Part shown: positions 43,235 to 53,103 of the stretch, in pieces | How the letters are laid out: each line of letters opens with the position of its first letter | Numbering within the stretch: the stretch's first letter is position 1 | NCBI GenBank assembly: GCA_018398765.1 | Contig: JAHBMJ010003454.1 | Coordinates: 1 to 61,636, forward strand | DNA: 61,636 nucleotides | Direction: 5' to 3' | Origin: Chromera velia | Lineage: Eukaryota; Sar; Chromeraceae | Translations under genes and position numbers: made by a program | Notes under the pieces: model-generated | Told to the model about the DNA's origin: nothing | Seen by the model: only the letters and a program-made list of their open reading frames with translations | The model's database searches: none

Positions 43235-45805
43235 ATGCTGCAGACGGGGTTTGCACCTTTTCCTGCATCGAAAGTTGGACAAAGAAAGCCCTCCCGCCGT
43301 CCCAGTGAGCCCAGTCTTCGGTGTCCCTCCAATCCCCCCCTCGCCCTGAATGTTGCGTACGTAGACGGGGATGGAAACCCAATCGCACCTCCCGGCCTCA
43401 CTGGTTACGGCAGTGAGACTCTGGAGAAAAGCGATCACCTTCCTGCATCCAGTGGTAGTGCTGGGGTGACAAGGAAGGGCTTCGAAATCGGAGGTCCTGC
43501 ATATGGCCGGAATAAGGGACAGGGAGCTCAGCAGGGGACACGGCGGAGAAGTGGGTCCGTGCACCCGACTCCCTTCTGTAGTCGTGTCAATTCCGCAGGG
43601 CGCCGCCCTTCCCGTCCGTCTCTAGAGCTTCTGACTTCCATTCTCTCTTCCAAAAATGCGAAGAAAAGGATGCCTCAGGGAGAAGGGGAAGAGCCCGTCG
43701 AGTTCCCTCAGAAGGGAAACCTCCAGTCCCCCCCCACCCCTTCCTCATCCAAACAGACCCTCAGCTCTCTGTGCCTCCAGGGGTCCGTCAAGAGACTTCA
43801 GGGATCGTGCACACCTTCAGGTCTCAGAAGGAAAAGTATGCAAGGGGGCGCGATGTCCTGCAAAAACTTGGCGGGGTTCTGCCAGACAGAGGAAAAGACA
43901 CTCGAGGAGAAGGAGGAGGGGGAGGGAGGAGAAGCCGTTTCTCGATCTTGTTTGCGAGAGCAAGAAGGTGCGGAAAACGGAAGGAGAGGTATGGAAGAAG
44001 AAGTGGGCGTTTCGTACATCTGTCTCTCTCCGTCACCTGGAGAACCTTCCAGAGCAAAGCTTCGCATTCTCACCCATCAACAAGAATCGTTTCGTCAGAA
44101 ACTTCAGCAGCCAGTACTGGACGTTCCACGCAGTCCAGATCCATCCCACGAACAGGAAGAGAAGAACATCCCCCTCCGACCCTGGACCTCCCACAGTCTG
44201 ACGCACGCACACACACACAGACAGGCCGCCCGACTCCCCCTCAACGGTCCCGGAAGAAAGAGAGGAGAAGGGAGACGAGGTCAGAGGGCGCCTCTGTCTT
44301 CTGAAGTGGAGGCTGTGGAGCTGGGGGGGCACCAGAAACCAAAAGGCGGGCTGCAGTGGAGTAGGGACGGACACAGGCTAAAGATTGGGGGGAATGTACA
44401 AGAAGAGCGAAGTCACAGCAGTCGGACAGAACGCCGAAGAATGAGTAGCATCGCGCAGACAGTCGACCTGGCAGTCACACCAACAGACCCATGGGAAGGT
44501 GGAAGACAGCCCGATTCATCAGATATCCCTACAGGCTTACCCCCTGCCCCCCTTATTTGTTGTGGGTCTTCTCTGTCTGTCAGTGCGTCTTCACAAACCC
44601 CGGGGGGATGGCCTGACCGATCCGAGAGTAGTGGGTGCAAGACCGGTCAACGCATTCACGAGGCAATTCCAAGACCTTCTCTCCAATCACCACACTGGAT
44701 CCACCAGCAGCACCCACACACACCCGGGCTCTTACCCGATACGGGAGCAGATTTTCGGCTACCGGCAGCCACGCAACAAAACCACACGGGCCCTTCAGCT
44801 ACCCGCAGGTTTTCCTGTCCAGTCGCTGAGCTCCACCCGCCTCCCCCGTTCTCTCCGTATGTGCCGGCAGCTTTAGACCAACAATCAAGACAGTCATTGT
44901 CTATAATTCCAGATCAAGATCAAAACTTGGAATCGTCTCCTTTATGCACGGAGGGAAATCAGGAGTCTTCTCCTTCTTCCTCTTCTTTTTTTCCTGCCCC
45001 TTATTTTGTCTCAGAAGGAGGAATTTGTCGGGGGCGTCCCCATCCCTCTGCTGTCTCACTTCCTTCACCGACGCATCGAGGACATGCGACTCTCGATGGT
45101 TGGCCCTGTACAGAACAAAGAGCAAACGCCGATCTTGCTGCTGCTGCAGGCTTTTCTTCTCATCACAATTTCCCAAAAGAATTCACTGTCCAAAAGTTGC
45201 GACCTCTGCGCCCCTCCTCTCCCTCTCTTGGTCTCTCCTCTCCTTCAATCCTTCCAGACACAGACCTCTCGAATCGTGGACGGAATTCAATCACTCCCCT
45301 AACAGCAACACTGCCTAGCGGACAGCTGCCTCATAATTCAGCAATAAGTGAAAACACCCAGACAGAATGGATGCCGCCAGCGCCTGGACCCCTTGGGGGG
45401 TGTTCAGGAGAGGGGGGAGGACCCCCATGGTGGGGGGGGCCAGGGGAAGGGGAGGAGAAGAATAACGACTGGAGGGGTATTTCTAGAATTACTACCCCCT
45501 CTGCAGCACTTACTAGCACTCGTCGCTTCTCCCACCTGCAGTCTCCTTTGGCAACTTCGGGCATCCACAGACCGAGGACTTGTGGGGGCCAGACGTTCGG
45601 TCCTGCCCATGGGGGCCGTCGGCAGGTCACAGGGCTGTACAGGTCCTTCTCCGATGCGATCAGGGCAACGGTGGCGGCCAAACAAGGTGCACAGACTCCT
45701 TTCTGGGACCGGCGTCAGAGCCTTCAGGCTGCAGCCTCCGCGGCTTCCCTTGCAGAGTTCGATTTTGCTGCGTTTGCCTTAGAAGAACGACCATTGAGTC
45801 GATAG
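43235..45805 (+). CDS. Large Ser/Pro/Gly-rich protein with many RRxS motifs
   Basis: A single open frame of about 856 residues from the ATG at 43,235 to TAG at 45,803. I recognise no domain, signal peptide or membrane segment, and most of it looks disordered. Basophilic-kinase consensus sites recur along its whole length: RRPSEP, RRRSGS, RRPSRP, RRKSMQ, RRRMSS, TRRFSC, TRRFSH, YRSFSD and RRQSLQ. A regulated scaffold or kinase substrate is a fair inference, not a finding. The start is the first ATG in the frame; an acceptor-like CTGCAG lies just after it and another upstream, so extra 5' exons are possible. The closing stretch DFAAFALEERPLSR is more ordered. Whether it is expressed cannot be seen. 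Confidence 0.6.
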   Translation: MLQTGFAPFPASKVGQRKPSRRPSEPSLRCPSNPPLALNVAYVDGDGNPIAPPGLTGYGSETLEKSDHLPASSGSAGVTRKGFEIGGPAYGRNKGQGAQQGTRRRSGSVHPTPFCSRVNSAGRRPSRPSLELLTSILSSKNAKKRMPQGEGEEPVEFPQKGNLQSPPTPSSSKQTLSSLCLQGSVKRLQGSCTPSGLRRKSMQGGAMSCKNLAGFCQTEEKTLEEKEEGEGGEAVSRSCLREQEGAENGRRGMEEEVGVSYICLSPSPGEPSRAKLRILTHQQESFRQKLQQPVLDVPRSPDPSHEQEEKNIPLRPWTSHSLTHAHTHRQAARLPLNGPGRKRGEGRRGQRAPLSSEVEAVELGGHQKPKGGLQWSRDGHRLKIGGNVQEERSHSSRTERRRMSSIAQTVDLAVTPTDPWEGGRQPDSSDIPTGLPPAPLICCGSSLSVSASSQTPGGWPDRSESSGCKTGQRIHEAIPRPSLQSPHWIHQQHPHTPGLLPDTGADFRLPAATQQNHTGPSATRRFSCPVAELHPPPPFSPYVPAALDQQSRQSLSIIPDQDQNLESSPLCTEGNQESSPSSSSFFPAPYFVSEGGICRGRPHPSAVSLPSPTHRGHATLDGWPCTEQRANADLAAAAGFSSHHNFPKEFTVQKLRPLRPSSPSLGLSSPSILPDTDLSNRGRNSITPLTATLPSGQLPHNSAISENTQTEWMPPAPGPLGGCSGEGGGPPWWGGPGEGEEKNNDWRGISRITTPSAALTSTRRFSHLQSPLATSGIHRPRTCGGQTFGPAHGGRRQVTGLYRSFSDAIRATVAAKQGAQTPFWDRRQSLQAAASAASLAEFDFAAFALEERPLSR

Positions 45806-46109
45806 AGACCTGCTCGTTCACTTGACATAGTTCAAATTACTGTGGTGCCAGTGTACTTCGTTATAATGAGATTGAATATGACTCTTTCCTTTTATTGATT
45901 ACTAATTGAATATTTATGCTAAACAACGGTTCTTTAGATTGTTCAAAAGTTCATTTCTATTATTTATCATCTACTAGCATAGCCTGCATGTATATAAGCT
46001 TTGGTACATTCGAATGAATAAATGATTTTTTTTTTCTAAAGTCAATGAATGACTACTTAGTACTTAGAGTCATGCTTTTGCATGGTACTTCATTTTTCTA
46101 TAAGTTTTT

Positions 46110-46117
46110 ATCTTAGT
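46110..46117. repeat. Target-site duplication, left copy (hAT-like element A)
   Basis: ATCTTAGT, repeated exactly at 54,405-54,412 on the far side of the element. The 8-bp length fits hAT-type insertion. The preceding 300 bases (45,806-46,109) are AT-rich 3' flank of the RRxS gene with nothing recognised. Confidence 0.9.
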
Positions 46118-46262
46118 TACACAGTACGGTTAGGAGTAATGAAAGTAGGACGGTTACTAAGCGGCCGCTAGGCCGCCTAGTTACCAATTTTATGGTTCCG
46201 GTAGTAGTGTTCCAGTCTAGGCGTAGGATATTAAAAACAATAATCAAAACCGAAAAAAAATG

Positions 46263-46498
46263 AGAAATAATATGGCTTAATCTGGACAACTTTTAGACAC
46301 ACGGACTCTCATATACAAGGTCCTTACGACTGCTAAGAGACTGACATTACAACAAGGTATAACGAACCTTCTGTGTCTTGTAGGTATCTGTATCATATGA
46401 TTGATAATACAGATCCTATGAGGATGATGTCAGATTCAGTCACCCCTAGCACCCCTGACATCTCCATTCTGAGACTGTCATGAATCTAACTCACAACT
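46263..46498 (-). repeat. Copia 3' LTR
   Basis: 236 bp, starting AGAAATAATATGG and ending CACAACT on the plus strand. It matches 52,868-53,103. The ends are AG..CT, not the usual TG..CA. The limits are fixed both by loss of identity and by the flanking AAATG. Confidence 0.95.
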
Positions 46499-46772
46499 CA
46501 CCCCCTCATGACAGGCAAACGATCCACACTTCAATCATAGATCGATTGACCAAAAGTAATAGGCTTGGTGAGTGCATTGGCTACCTGAATTTCACGAGGG
46601 ATCCAAACAACGCTGGCAGACAATTGCTTGCATCTCTGAATGCACCAGTCGAGAACATGTTGCATCTCCGTGTCTGAATCTGCCATCCCCGATCTGAACT
46701 AATCATGCAAAGGGTTACAGTCAATCAAGAACTGTACGGGCATGCCTTTCTAAAAATTCTGGCCAAAAGAAA

Positions 46773-48329
46773 TCAGTCGAGGCACACGCTTGAGGCACTG
46801 CTCAAACCCACCAATTCTGACGCTGTAGAGCTACCCAGCTTGACGGTCGAACGCATCGAACGCCATGCGAAAATGTTGAACAGTTCATCTCCTGGCTTCC
46901 AGACATGATCAACCAGAAGGGCAATCCATGTATGCCTCCCTTCATATGTGTCTTTCTTATGAGAGGAATCAATGAAGAAAACCATCTTGAGAAGAGGAGA
47001 GCGAGATAGACGGCGGAAATTCAGACCTTCTGGATCTTTCTTGATTTCGTGCAGGATTCTGATAGCAATTGCGAGATGCCTGTGGGTCGGTATCTTTTCA
47101 TAGCGAGAAAGAACATCGTACCACACACGATGGAAAGGAGAGAGACGTCCCCTCCAACCCAGACATCCGATCACACTGCTGTAGATGTCTTTCAGAGACA
47201 GATCTGGTTGCTCACCTTCCTGCAGATGAAAATCCTTTTCTTTACATGAAGACGTGCCCCCCACTCCTCTCCGAGGGATCTTGTATTCTCTGAACAGTTT
47301 GTCTGTGTCCACTCCCTCAAGATACGAGGACATCGAGACTCTGTACTCCCCTTTGTCTCCTTCAAAGTCCATTCCCGCATACTTGAATTTGTATGAAGCC
47401 ATATCAAGCCTCGTCATTTTCCTAAACTCCATCTCCCCCTGCAGATGTCGCATCACCCTCTCAACCTGCCCAAAATCAATCAGGCCAAAAACGTCATCGA
47501 TCCAATTGATGAGAACATTCTTCTCTTTATTAACTGCAATCCCTAACTCTATTCTTTCAAACCCTATCCGCCCCGTTGTCCCAACCCACTTGTTGTCAAA
47601 AAGTTTGGATGAGACAGGCATGCCGTAGAGACTGCGAACGACCTCCCGGATCTGTCCAGGCAAGAGAGATCTGGCGTACTCTTTCACTCTCTCCTACTTC
47701 TCGGGCTTCATGTCTGGATAGGGGCACACGTCTGGGATCGGAGGCATCCATGCAGGCATACGCGCGTAGACTTTCTCTGCATTCATGTCGGTAGACTGAA
47801 GGAACGGCCCCTTCACATCCCTCACAAAAATCTGCAAAGCACACGCGAGTGCCTAGATCATGCAGAAAAAGATCAGAGCAGGGACAGGGATACCTGTGAA
47901 GGTATCAATCTTTCTCTTGTCCCGGAAGCCCTTCCCGAAGCATCGGGCTTTTGGCACTCTCTTTGTCACTGTGGGGGGAAAGTGACTGGGAGACGGACTT
48001 CCATTCTTTCCTTCCTTCCCCTTTCCTTTCTCTGCCTCCTTCTCCTTCCATGTGAGCCTCCAGCCAAGATCCATCACCATCTTGGCCTCTTCCCTCAGAA
48101 CCGCCCTCCCAAACACCTCCTACCCGCAGATGTTCTGGAGCCACTCATCTCTCATCGCCTCATTGAACTTCCCCTCCCTCACCTCTTCCTCCTTTGCTGG
48201 AATGTTGATGGAGCCTTTCTTAAAATCAAAGGCTGCCAGCGCCTCCAACGATTCCGAATGCACTGATCCTTGTTCTGCCCCCCCCTTGTGCTGAGGATTT
48301 CTGAGGAGGTTGGAACCAAACAAGGAGTC
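46773..48329 (-). pseudogene. Copia reverse transcriptase and RNase H region
   Basis: Reads KGFRDKRKIDTFTG (RT start), then, after frame breaks near 47,850 and 47,690, SLYGMPVSSKLFDNKW and the catalytic INWIDDVFG (near 47,490; WIDD in place of the common YVDD). RNase H follows with MVFFIDSSHKK and GSSTASELVGLSSA. There is a TAG near 48,117 and at least two frame changes. It lies downstream of the nested hAT-like element and continues the frame that the element interrupts. Confidence 0.82.
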
Positions 48330-48699
48330 ATCAGGAGCCTACGTTCATCCTGGTAACTTGGTAGTCAGCCAGAAATAGGGGGGTGGTTACCAGGTTGGCC
48401 GGTAACCTGGCCGGCCGAGTCGTGGCGGCGCCGCGGGCCCGCGCCGCGGCCCGATCGACGTCCGTGCGGCCGCCGCGCGGCCTTGGCGCAATGAAGGCCG
48501 CCGCGACCGCGCCCGGCGCGTCAGGCATACTTGCGGTACCTGTGCGCGCCTGTATGCAGTCTCCTGTCGCAATTGAATGTGATCGTTCAGTGATGCACTT
48601 TCTTATGTGGAAACGTCGCGACCCTGTGTTGTTGAAACGTTGGTTTTGCTCTTGATTGAGCAGTTGTTCCCCAAAGAAGCCAAACTTAGAAGTTTCAAG

Positions 48700-49101
48700 A
48701 TGTCGAAAGGCAAACTGTTCACACAGATTCCAGCTGTCATTCTTCCTTTACAGGGCGGTGCAGAAGTTGGATCGCAAAAGCCCGGAAAATGTGCATTCTG
48801 TCAGTTTGAGTGGAAATCGGTTCGCATTGACCGTTGTGTAAGACATTTGATAAAGACAGCTGGTTCTGCTGGGTACAACTGCAAGAGCGTTCCAGAAGAC
48901 ACTGTGAAGAAACTGAAACAGCTTTACCCCCAGTTCGCTCAACCCGATGAGGCGTCCCCAGCTGCCTCGTTGCCTTCTCTCGTAGACTCCGAAGCATCAC
49001 CGGGTGCGTCAAGTGTTGCTGCATCAGCTGCTGAGGGGAAGAAGTCATCGATTTTGTCCAGCCTCAGCCTCGGGCTGTCGTCAATGCCAAGAAGAGTCTG
49101 A
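48700..49101 (+). CDS. BED-type zinc-finger protein, probable hAT transposase N-terminal remnant
   Basis: 133 residues from the ATG at 48,700 to TGA. It contains one BED-like finger: CAFC, then RCVRHL, then a downstream Cys in YNCKSVPEDTVKKLK, a pattern shared with hAT transposase N-termini (Cx2C, RxxxHL, CxxVPexV). A Ser/Ala-rich tail follows and the frame stops, with no catalytic domain or dimerisation region. It may bind DNA of its own element. It lies inside element C in the opposite direction to the copia genes. A host BED-finger gene captured by the element is the alternative. Confidence 0.65.
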   Translation: MSKGKLFTQIPAVILPLQGGAEVGSQKPGKCAFCQFEWKSVRIDRCVRHLIKTAGSAGYNCKSVPEDTVKKLKQLYPQFAQPDEASPAASLPSLVDSEASPGASSVAASAAEGKKSSILSSLSLGLSSMPRRV

Positions 49102-49568
49102 GAAGAGGCACTAGATAGAAAGTGTCTGCGCAAATCAGTTGATGGATCAAAATCCCTCAACTGGTTTTTGTTCAGATACAGCTATCGCGTCGAGTTGACT
49201 GTGCATGTGTTTCACGCATGTTTTGTGCATGTGTGTGTGCTTTCATGCCGCATGAATGTGTTTCATCGATTTTCATGCATGTTATTCGCTTGTTGTGCGT
49301 GCATATGAGTTTCATGCGTGAAAAAAAAACAGTTTTAGGATTCAAAAGTTTCCGCGTCTTTCGAATGCGGCCAGATTTTTTTTTTATTTTTTTTCTATAA
49401 TTTTTTTTTCTATATTTTTTTTTAATTTTTTTTTTCTAGATTTTTATTTTTGTTTTTTTTTTTAATTATATGGCCGGTAAACCTGTAACTTGGCCATTCT
49501 TAAAAAATTAGTCTAGCCCGGCCAGGTAACCGGTTACCCGGTAATTACCCAGCCATCATGCAACTAGG
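49102..49568. other. T-rich 3' half of element C
   Basis: ATGCAT/GTGTGTTTCATG words, then long T runs (49,375-49,460), then the GTAACC-rich subterminal region. No coding content. The minus-strand copia frame reads only a few codons into it before a stop. Confidence 0.7.
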
Positions 49569-50333
49569 ATCAGGAGGAATGCCATCAGGGTGAGGGGCTG
49601 CGGGTGCATCCCCACCCGCGTCTGGCAGCACCCCCTCATTCACAACACCCTGCTGCTGTGCGGACAGACCAACACCAATCGGAGGGGGGCCTGGAGAGAC
49701 TTGGGATTCGATCTCAGCAGGTAGACGGTCATCTACGAAATTGAAATAACGCAGCACTTGCTGTTTCCGAATGGGATTGGGCGCTATTCCCTTTGCTCGC
49801 CACTTCCCACTCCCATCCCCCACTGGCTGGAGCCATGCTGCAGGGATAGACTTGTGATACGCTTTCCCTGTCTGCATCATCACAAGACGCCTGCCATTCG
49901 CTTCCACAAGCAAACCTGTATACTTCCTCTGGCTATCTCCCGGAGGGCCCGCTCCCTGCATGCTGTGGAACCTCGGCCTGGACTTCTACCTCCAGATCCT
50001 GGTCGTCGTCTCCTATACCTGCTGTACCCCCCCCGTCCTCTTGAGCAGCGGCTGCCCCCCCTGAATCGCACCGATCTGTGGAGGAGCCCCACCACCCTGT
50101 GGATGGGCGGCGGGAAGGTTCTGACCAGAAAGCTGCGAAGCAGAGGGCAAAAGCACATTTTCACTCCCAGACACAAGCCTTCCCTTCACAGGGGTCTCCA
50201 GAATTCTCTTCACCATACGCCACCCCGCAAGTGGACCATCGTGCAAGGGCTCTACGAGGAAAGGGTATGTGTTGAGAACCTGAATGCGGTGTTTCTGTGC
50301 ATTGTAGTACAAGAGTGCTGCGACACGGGGGAA

Positions 50334-50957
50334 TCAAATGTAGAGAAACATACAAAGCTTGCCTGGGAGGGAAAGGTCCTTAGGACCATGATGAATCACA
50401 ACCCAATCCCCTAACGCAAACTTGCAATCTGGTTTCTCCCCAGTCCTCCGCTCATACGCACTCTTTCTGTCAGTGGGATGGACAATCTTATCTCCTTCTA
50501 TGGCTACTGCTATGTTGATCTCGTGTGCAAGACTATGAGGAATTCGCTCTCCCCATCTCCCCCCCTCACTCGGAACCAAACACCTGTCCAGAGCCACCCT
50601 GACCTGATTCCGATGAGTGCGGATAGGTCTCTCAGCGAACCCCAAAATCCCTTTGATTCCAGTCGGGGCCCTTTCTGGGAGGATGGGTGGGCTGAACGAC
50701 TTGCAGGTTTCGATGAACTTACCCCCAATCAACTCGGGGGCCCTGTCTGTGAGGATCTTCTTAGGAACGACACCGTAGTAATCAATCCAATCCATCAGGG
50801 AATCTGCAGCATCACAGCGGCCATGCATCGGAGTGTCAAACTTGCTACAGGTGTGGAGATCTGTCCAAAGATTCCCACACGGGAACCCACTGACCTCTGC
50901 ATCCTTATCCCCAGGAAACCACGTATCTAAATACACTTCATCCCCGAATTCCTTCAC
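50334..50957 (-). pseudogene. Copia integrase core
   Basis: A 207-residue frame with the retroviral-type integrase D-D-E pattern: Asp in [12 protein letters not shown], Asp in [16 protein letters not shown] about 60 residues on, and Glu in [14 protein letters not shown]. It ends [16 protein letters not shown], a C-terminal integrase feature. A His/Cys segment upstream (51,478-50,993, EHNRLGIHSG) matches the copia gag-pre-integrase motif. The start may not be real, since pol is normally one polyprotein. Confidence 0.8.
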
Positions 50958-51452
50958 CTTGCTTCTCCGGCTCTTCTCCCGAGTCGCTGCCCTTAACGAC
51001 TTATTGACTGCCTGCTTCTGTTGGCAAGTCCAGCAAGTGGCAGTAATCTCTGCTGCCAGGCTGCTGTGATGGACTTTCCGTCCTCTTCGAGGGTGAGACC
51101 GAAATATTCAGCCCCCGAGTGGATGCCGAGACGATTGTGCTCAACTCTTGCCTCCTCCATGTCCAAACGACGCACCTCATGCTGCACACACAGAGCCTGC
51201 CTACCACCACCCCACTCACGGTCGAACTCTGCTTCCCTTTTCTTCGCATTGACAGGGAGAGGAAAGGAAGGGATATGAGAGCAGCAGTGGCCATTCGGTG
51301 CATCAACAATGATGCGATGTATAATGCCACAGACGTCTCGCACATCAAAGTACGACGGCATTTCGCCCGACCTATCAAACGCTGCGCAGGCATCATACGT
51401 GACCAACGTGGGAACATCGTCATCTGTGAGGTAGAGATACGTGTGGAACAGC

Positions 51453-52820
51453 CTACCCGTCTCGTCTTCCAGAATCATGGTGCCGATCGCATTGACATTG
51501 ATCCAAACGCGCTCGGACGTTTAGCGGCCGTCGCCATCGCGCTTTGCAACGCCGACGCGCACGGAGTACGGCTGTTCCCGAACCAGAACTCCAGTTCTCT
51601 GCAGTCTCCCACGATTCCCCATGCATTCCCCTCTCGGTACCCATGTCCACCATGATGGCCCGTCCGACATCATGCCGACAGTTCGTACACTGATATGTGA
51701 CACAGTTCGATGATTGCTGGAAATCAAACGCTATGTGAGGGGAAAAGCGAAAGTTGAGCACATCATACTCTCCGATGATGAACTCACCCAGGTTACCCGG
51801 ATCTCCTCGAACGTGGTTAACTGTTTGTTTCTTCTTCGACTTGGGTGGGGCGGCATTCTTCTCTGCCATACACTTGCTACACCTGCAGGTTGGCTTCCAG
51901 TGGCCCAGACGACCACAGCACTTGCACTCATTCCCCTCTTTGAGTGATTTGCATGTATTGGGGTTCTTGCAGCTGCTCTGACCACAACGCCAACACTTCT
52001 TTTCGGAATTCGAGACGGGGTTGCCTTTCGGCTGACACGAGTTGTTTGACTTCTTCGGGGGACGGGTGTTGTTGGGTTTTTCTTTACGTGGGAGTCCCAT
52101 CCCACCTCCAACAAACAGCGCAATCTCTTCTTTCACGACGGCCCGTATATCCCCCTGCTTCTTGGGTGCAAGCCCCCCCTTCTGCGGGGCAGACTCATCT
52201 CCATGTACTGTCTTGCACTGTGACATCTTAGTGAATTTCTGAATGAGTACGTCTGGATCCTTCAGCTGTACGGATGTGAGAGTTGCCGACCAGATATCCT
52301 ACGTCGACTGGGACAGGGATCTGAGTACAGCATCGGCCCTCTTCCTCATGGGAACTTCCCCTTTGAGACTATCGGTACGGGTTACCAGGTTTCTATACTG
52401 ATTAATCACCTCAGTCCCAGTTGATCTGCTCAATGCGGGGAAAGTCTCCCACTCTCTTTCTATCTCATCCCGTTTCTTTTCATCATTATCCTCCCCCGAT
52501 GACTTGAGGGGATCAATAAGGGCCTTTTTGTACTTATCGTACTCGGTACTCCCGTTGGCATCGTCATAGTCACCCGCTTTCCTCTTCTGAAATACGTTGT
52601 CTATGACCACCCCTACCCTGGGGTGTCCTTTTGTTGACCGATATAGCTGCTCACATATCCAACGATCCAGCTTCACCCCGTCAAGGTCTACTTTTCCATC
52701 CAAAATCGAAAGGAAGGAGTCGTAAAACCTCGAAAAGGTATTGACCTCATTGACCGCCAAGTCTTTATTGGGTTTGTCGACGAAGAGAGGGAAGACAAGC
52801 TTCCCGTCCGTTGCAGGCAT
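51453..52820 (-). pseudogene. Copia gag with CCHC zinc knuckle
   Basis: ATG at 52,820, then FSRFYDSFLSILDGKVDLDG and a charged capsid-like region, broken by a stop near 52,299. The frame from 52,226 has KKCWRCGQSSC and a perfect CX2CX4HX4C knuckle (CKCCGRLGHWKPTC, near 51,890-51,931), which in retroelements binds the RNA genome. The protease region after it is frame-broken. It is the 5' gene of the element, just inside the LTR at 52,868. Confidence 0.8.
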
Positions 52821-52867
52821 TTGTACAGCCTACTCCAAACCTCCTTTACTCTCGCTGGCGTCGTACC

Positions 52868-53103
52868 AGAAATAATATGGCTTAATCTGGGCGACTTTTA
52901 GACATACGGACTCTCATATGCAAGGTCCTTACAACTGGTAAGAGACTGACATTACGACAAGGTACAACGAACCTTCTGTGTCTTGCAGGTATCTGTATCA
53001 TATGATTAATAATACAGATCCTATGAGGATGACGTCAGATTCAGTCACCCCTAGCACCCCTGACATCTCCATTCTGAGACTGTCATGAATCTAACTCACA
53101 ACT
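52868..53103 (-). repeat. Copia 5' LTR
   Basis: 236 bp, 11 differences from the 46,263-46,498 copy, followed by the duplication AAATG at 53,104. As the upstream LTR in the minus orientation it should carry the promoter; a TATA-like word is not obvious. Confidence 0.95.

Larger units (their letters stand above)
48338..49568. mobile_element. hAT-like element C nested inside the copia element
   Basis: 1,231 bp beginning CCTACGTTCATC and ending in the complement of CCTAGTTGCATG, flanked by the 8-bp duplication ATCAGGAG at 48,330-48,337 and 49,569-49,576. Subterminal GGTAACC/GGTTACC words and GC-rich palindromes (48,395-48,530) are typical of hAT transposase-binding regions. Counting one duplication copy, the copia frame on either side is in phase, which confirms the limits. 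It carries one small gene with a BED-type finger. Confidence 0.93.
46263..53103 (-). mobile_element. Ty1/copia-type LTR retrotransposon, degenerate, minus strand
   Basis: Two 236-bp LTRs bound a 6.8-kb element with an exact 5-bp duplication AAATG at 46,258-46,262 and 53,104-53,108. On the minus strand the order is gag, integrase, reverse transcriptase, RNase H, the copia order. The LTRs differ at 11 of 236 positions, 10 of them transitions. Just inside the 5' LTR is TGGTACGACGCC, placed like a tRNA primer site; just before the 3' LTR is ATGAGGGGGTG, a short polypurine tract. A 1.23-kb hAT-like element interrupts it at 48,338-49,568. Stops and frameshifts break gag and pol, so it is no longer autonomous. 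Confidence 0.95.

Noticed and set aside
46261-46500. LTR limits drawn as TG...CA
   Set aside because: The extra two bases at each end are not shared by the other LTR and would destroy the exact AAATG duplication.
48338-49568. Element C limits at CTGG...CCAG with a 3-4 bp duplication
   Set aside because: Moving outwards gives matching CCTA ends, an exact 8-bp duplication and restored copia frame.
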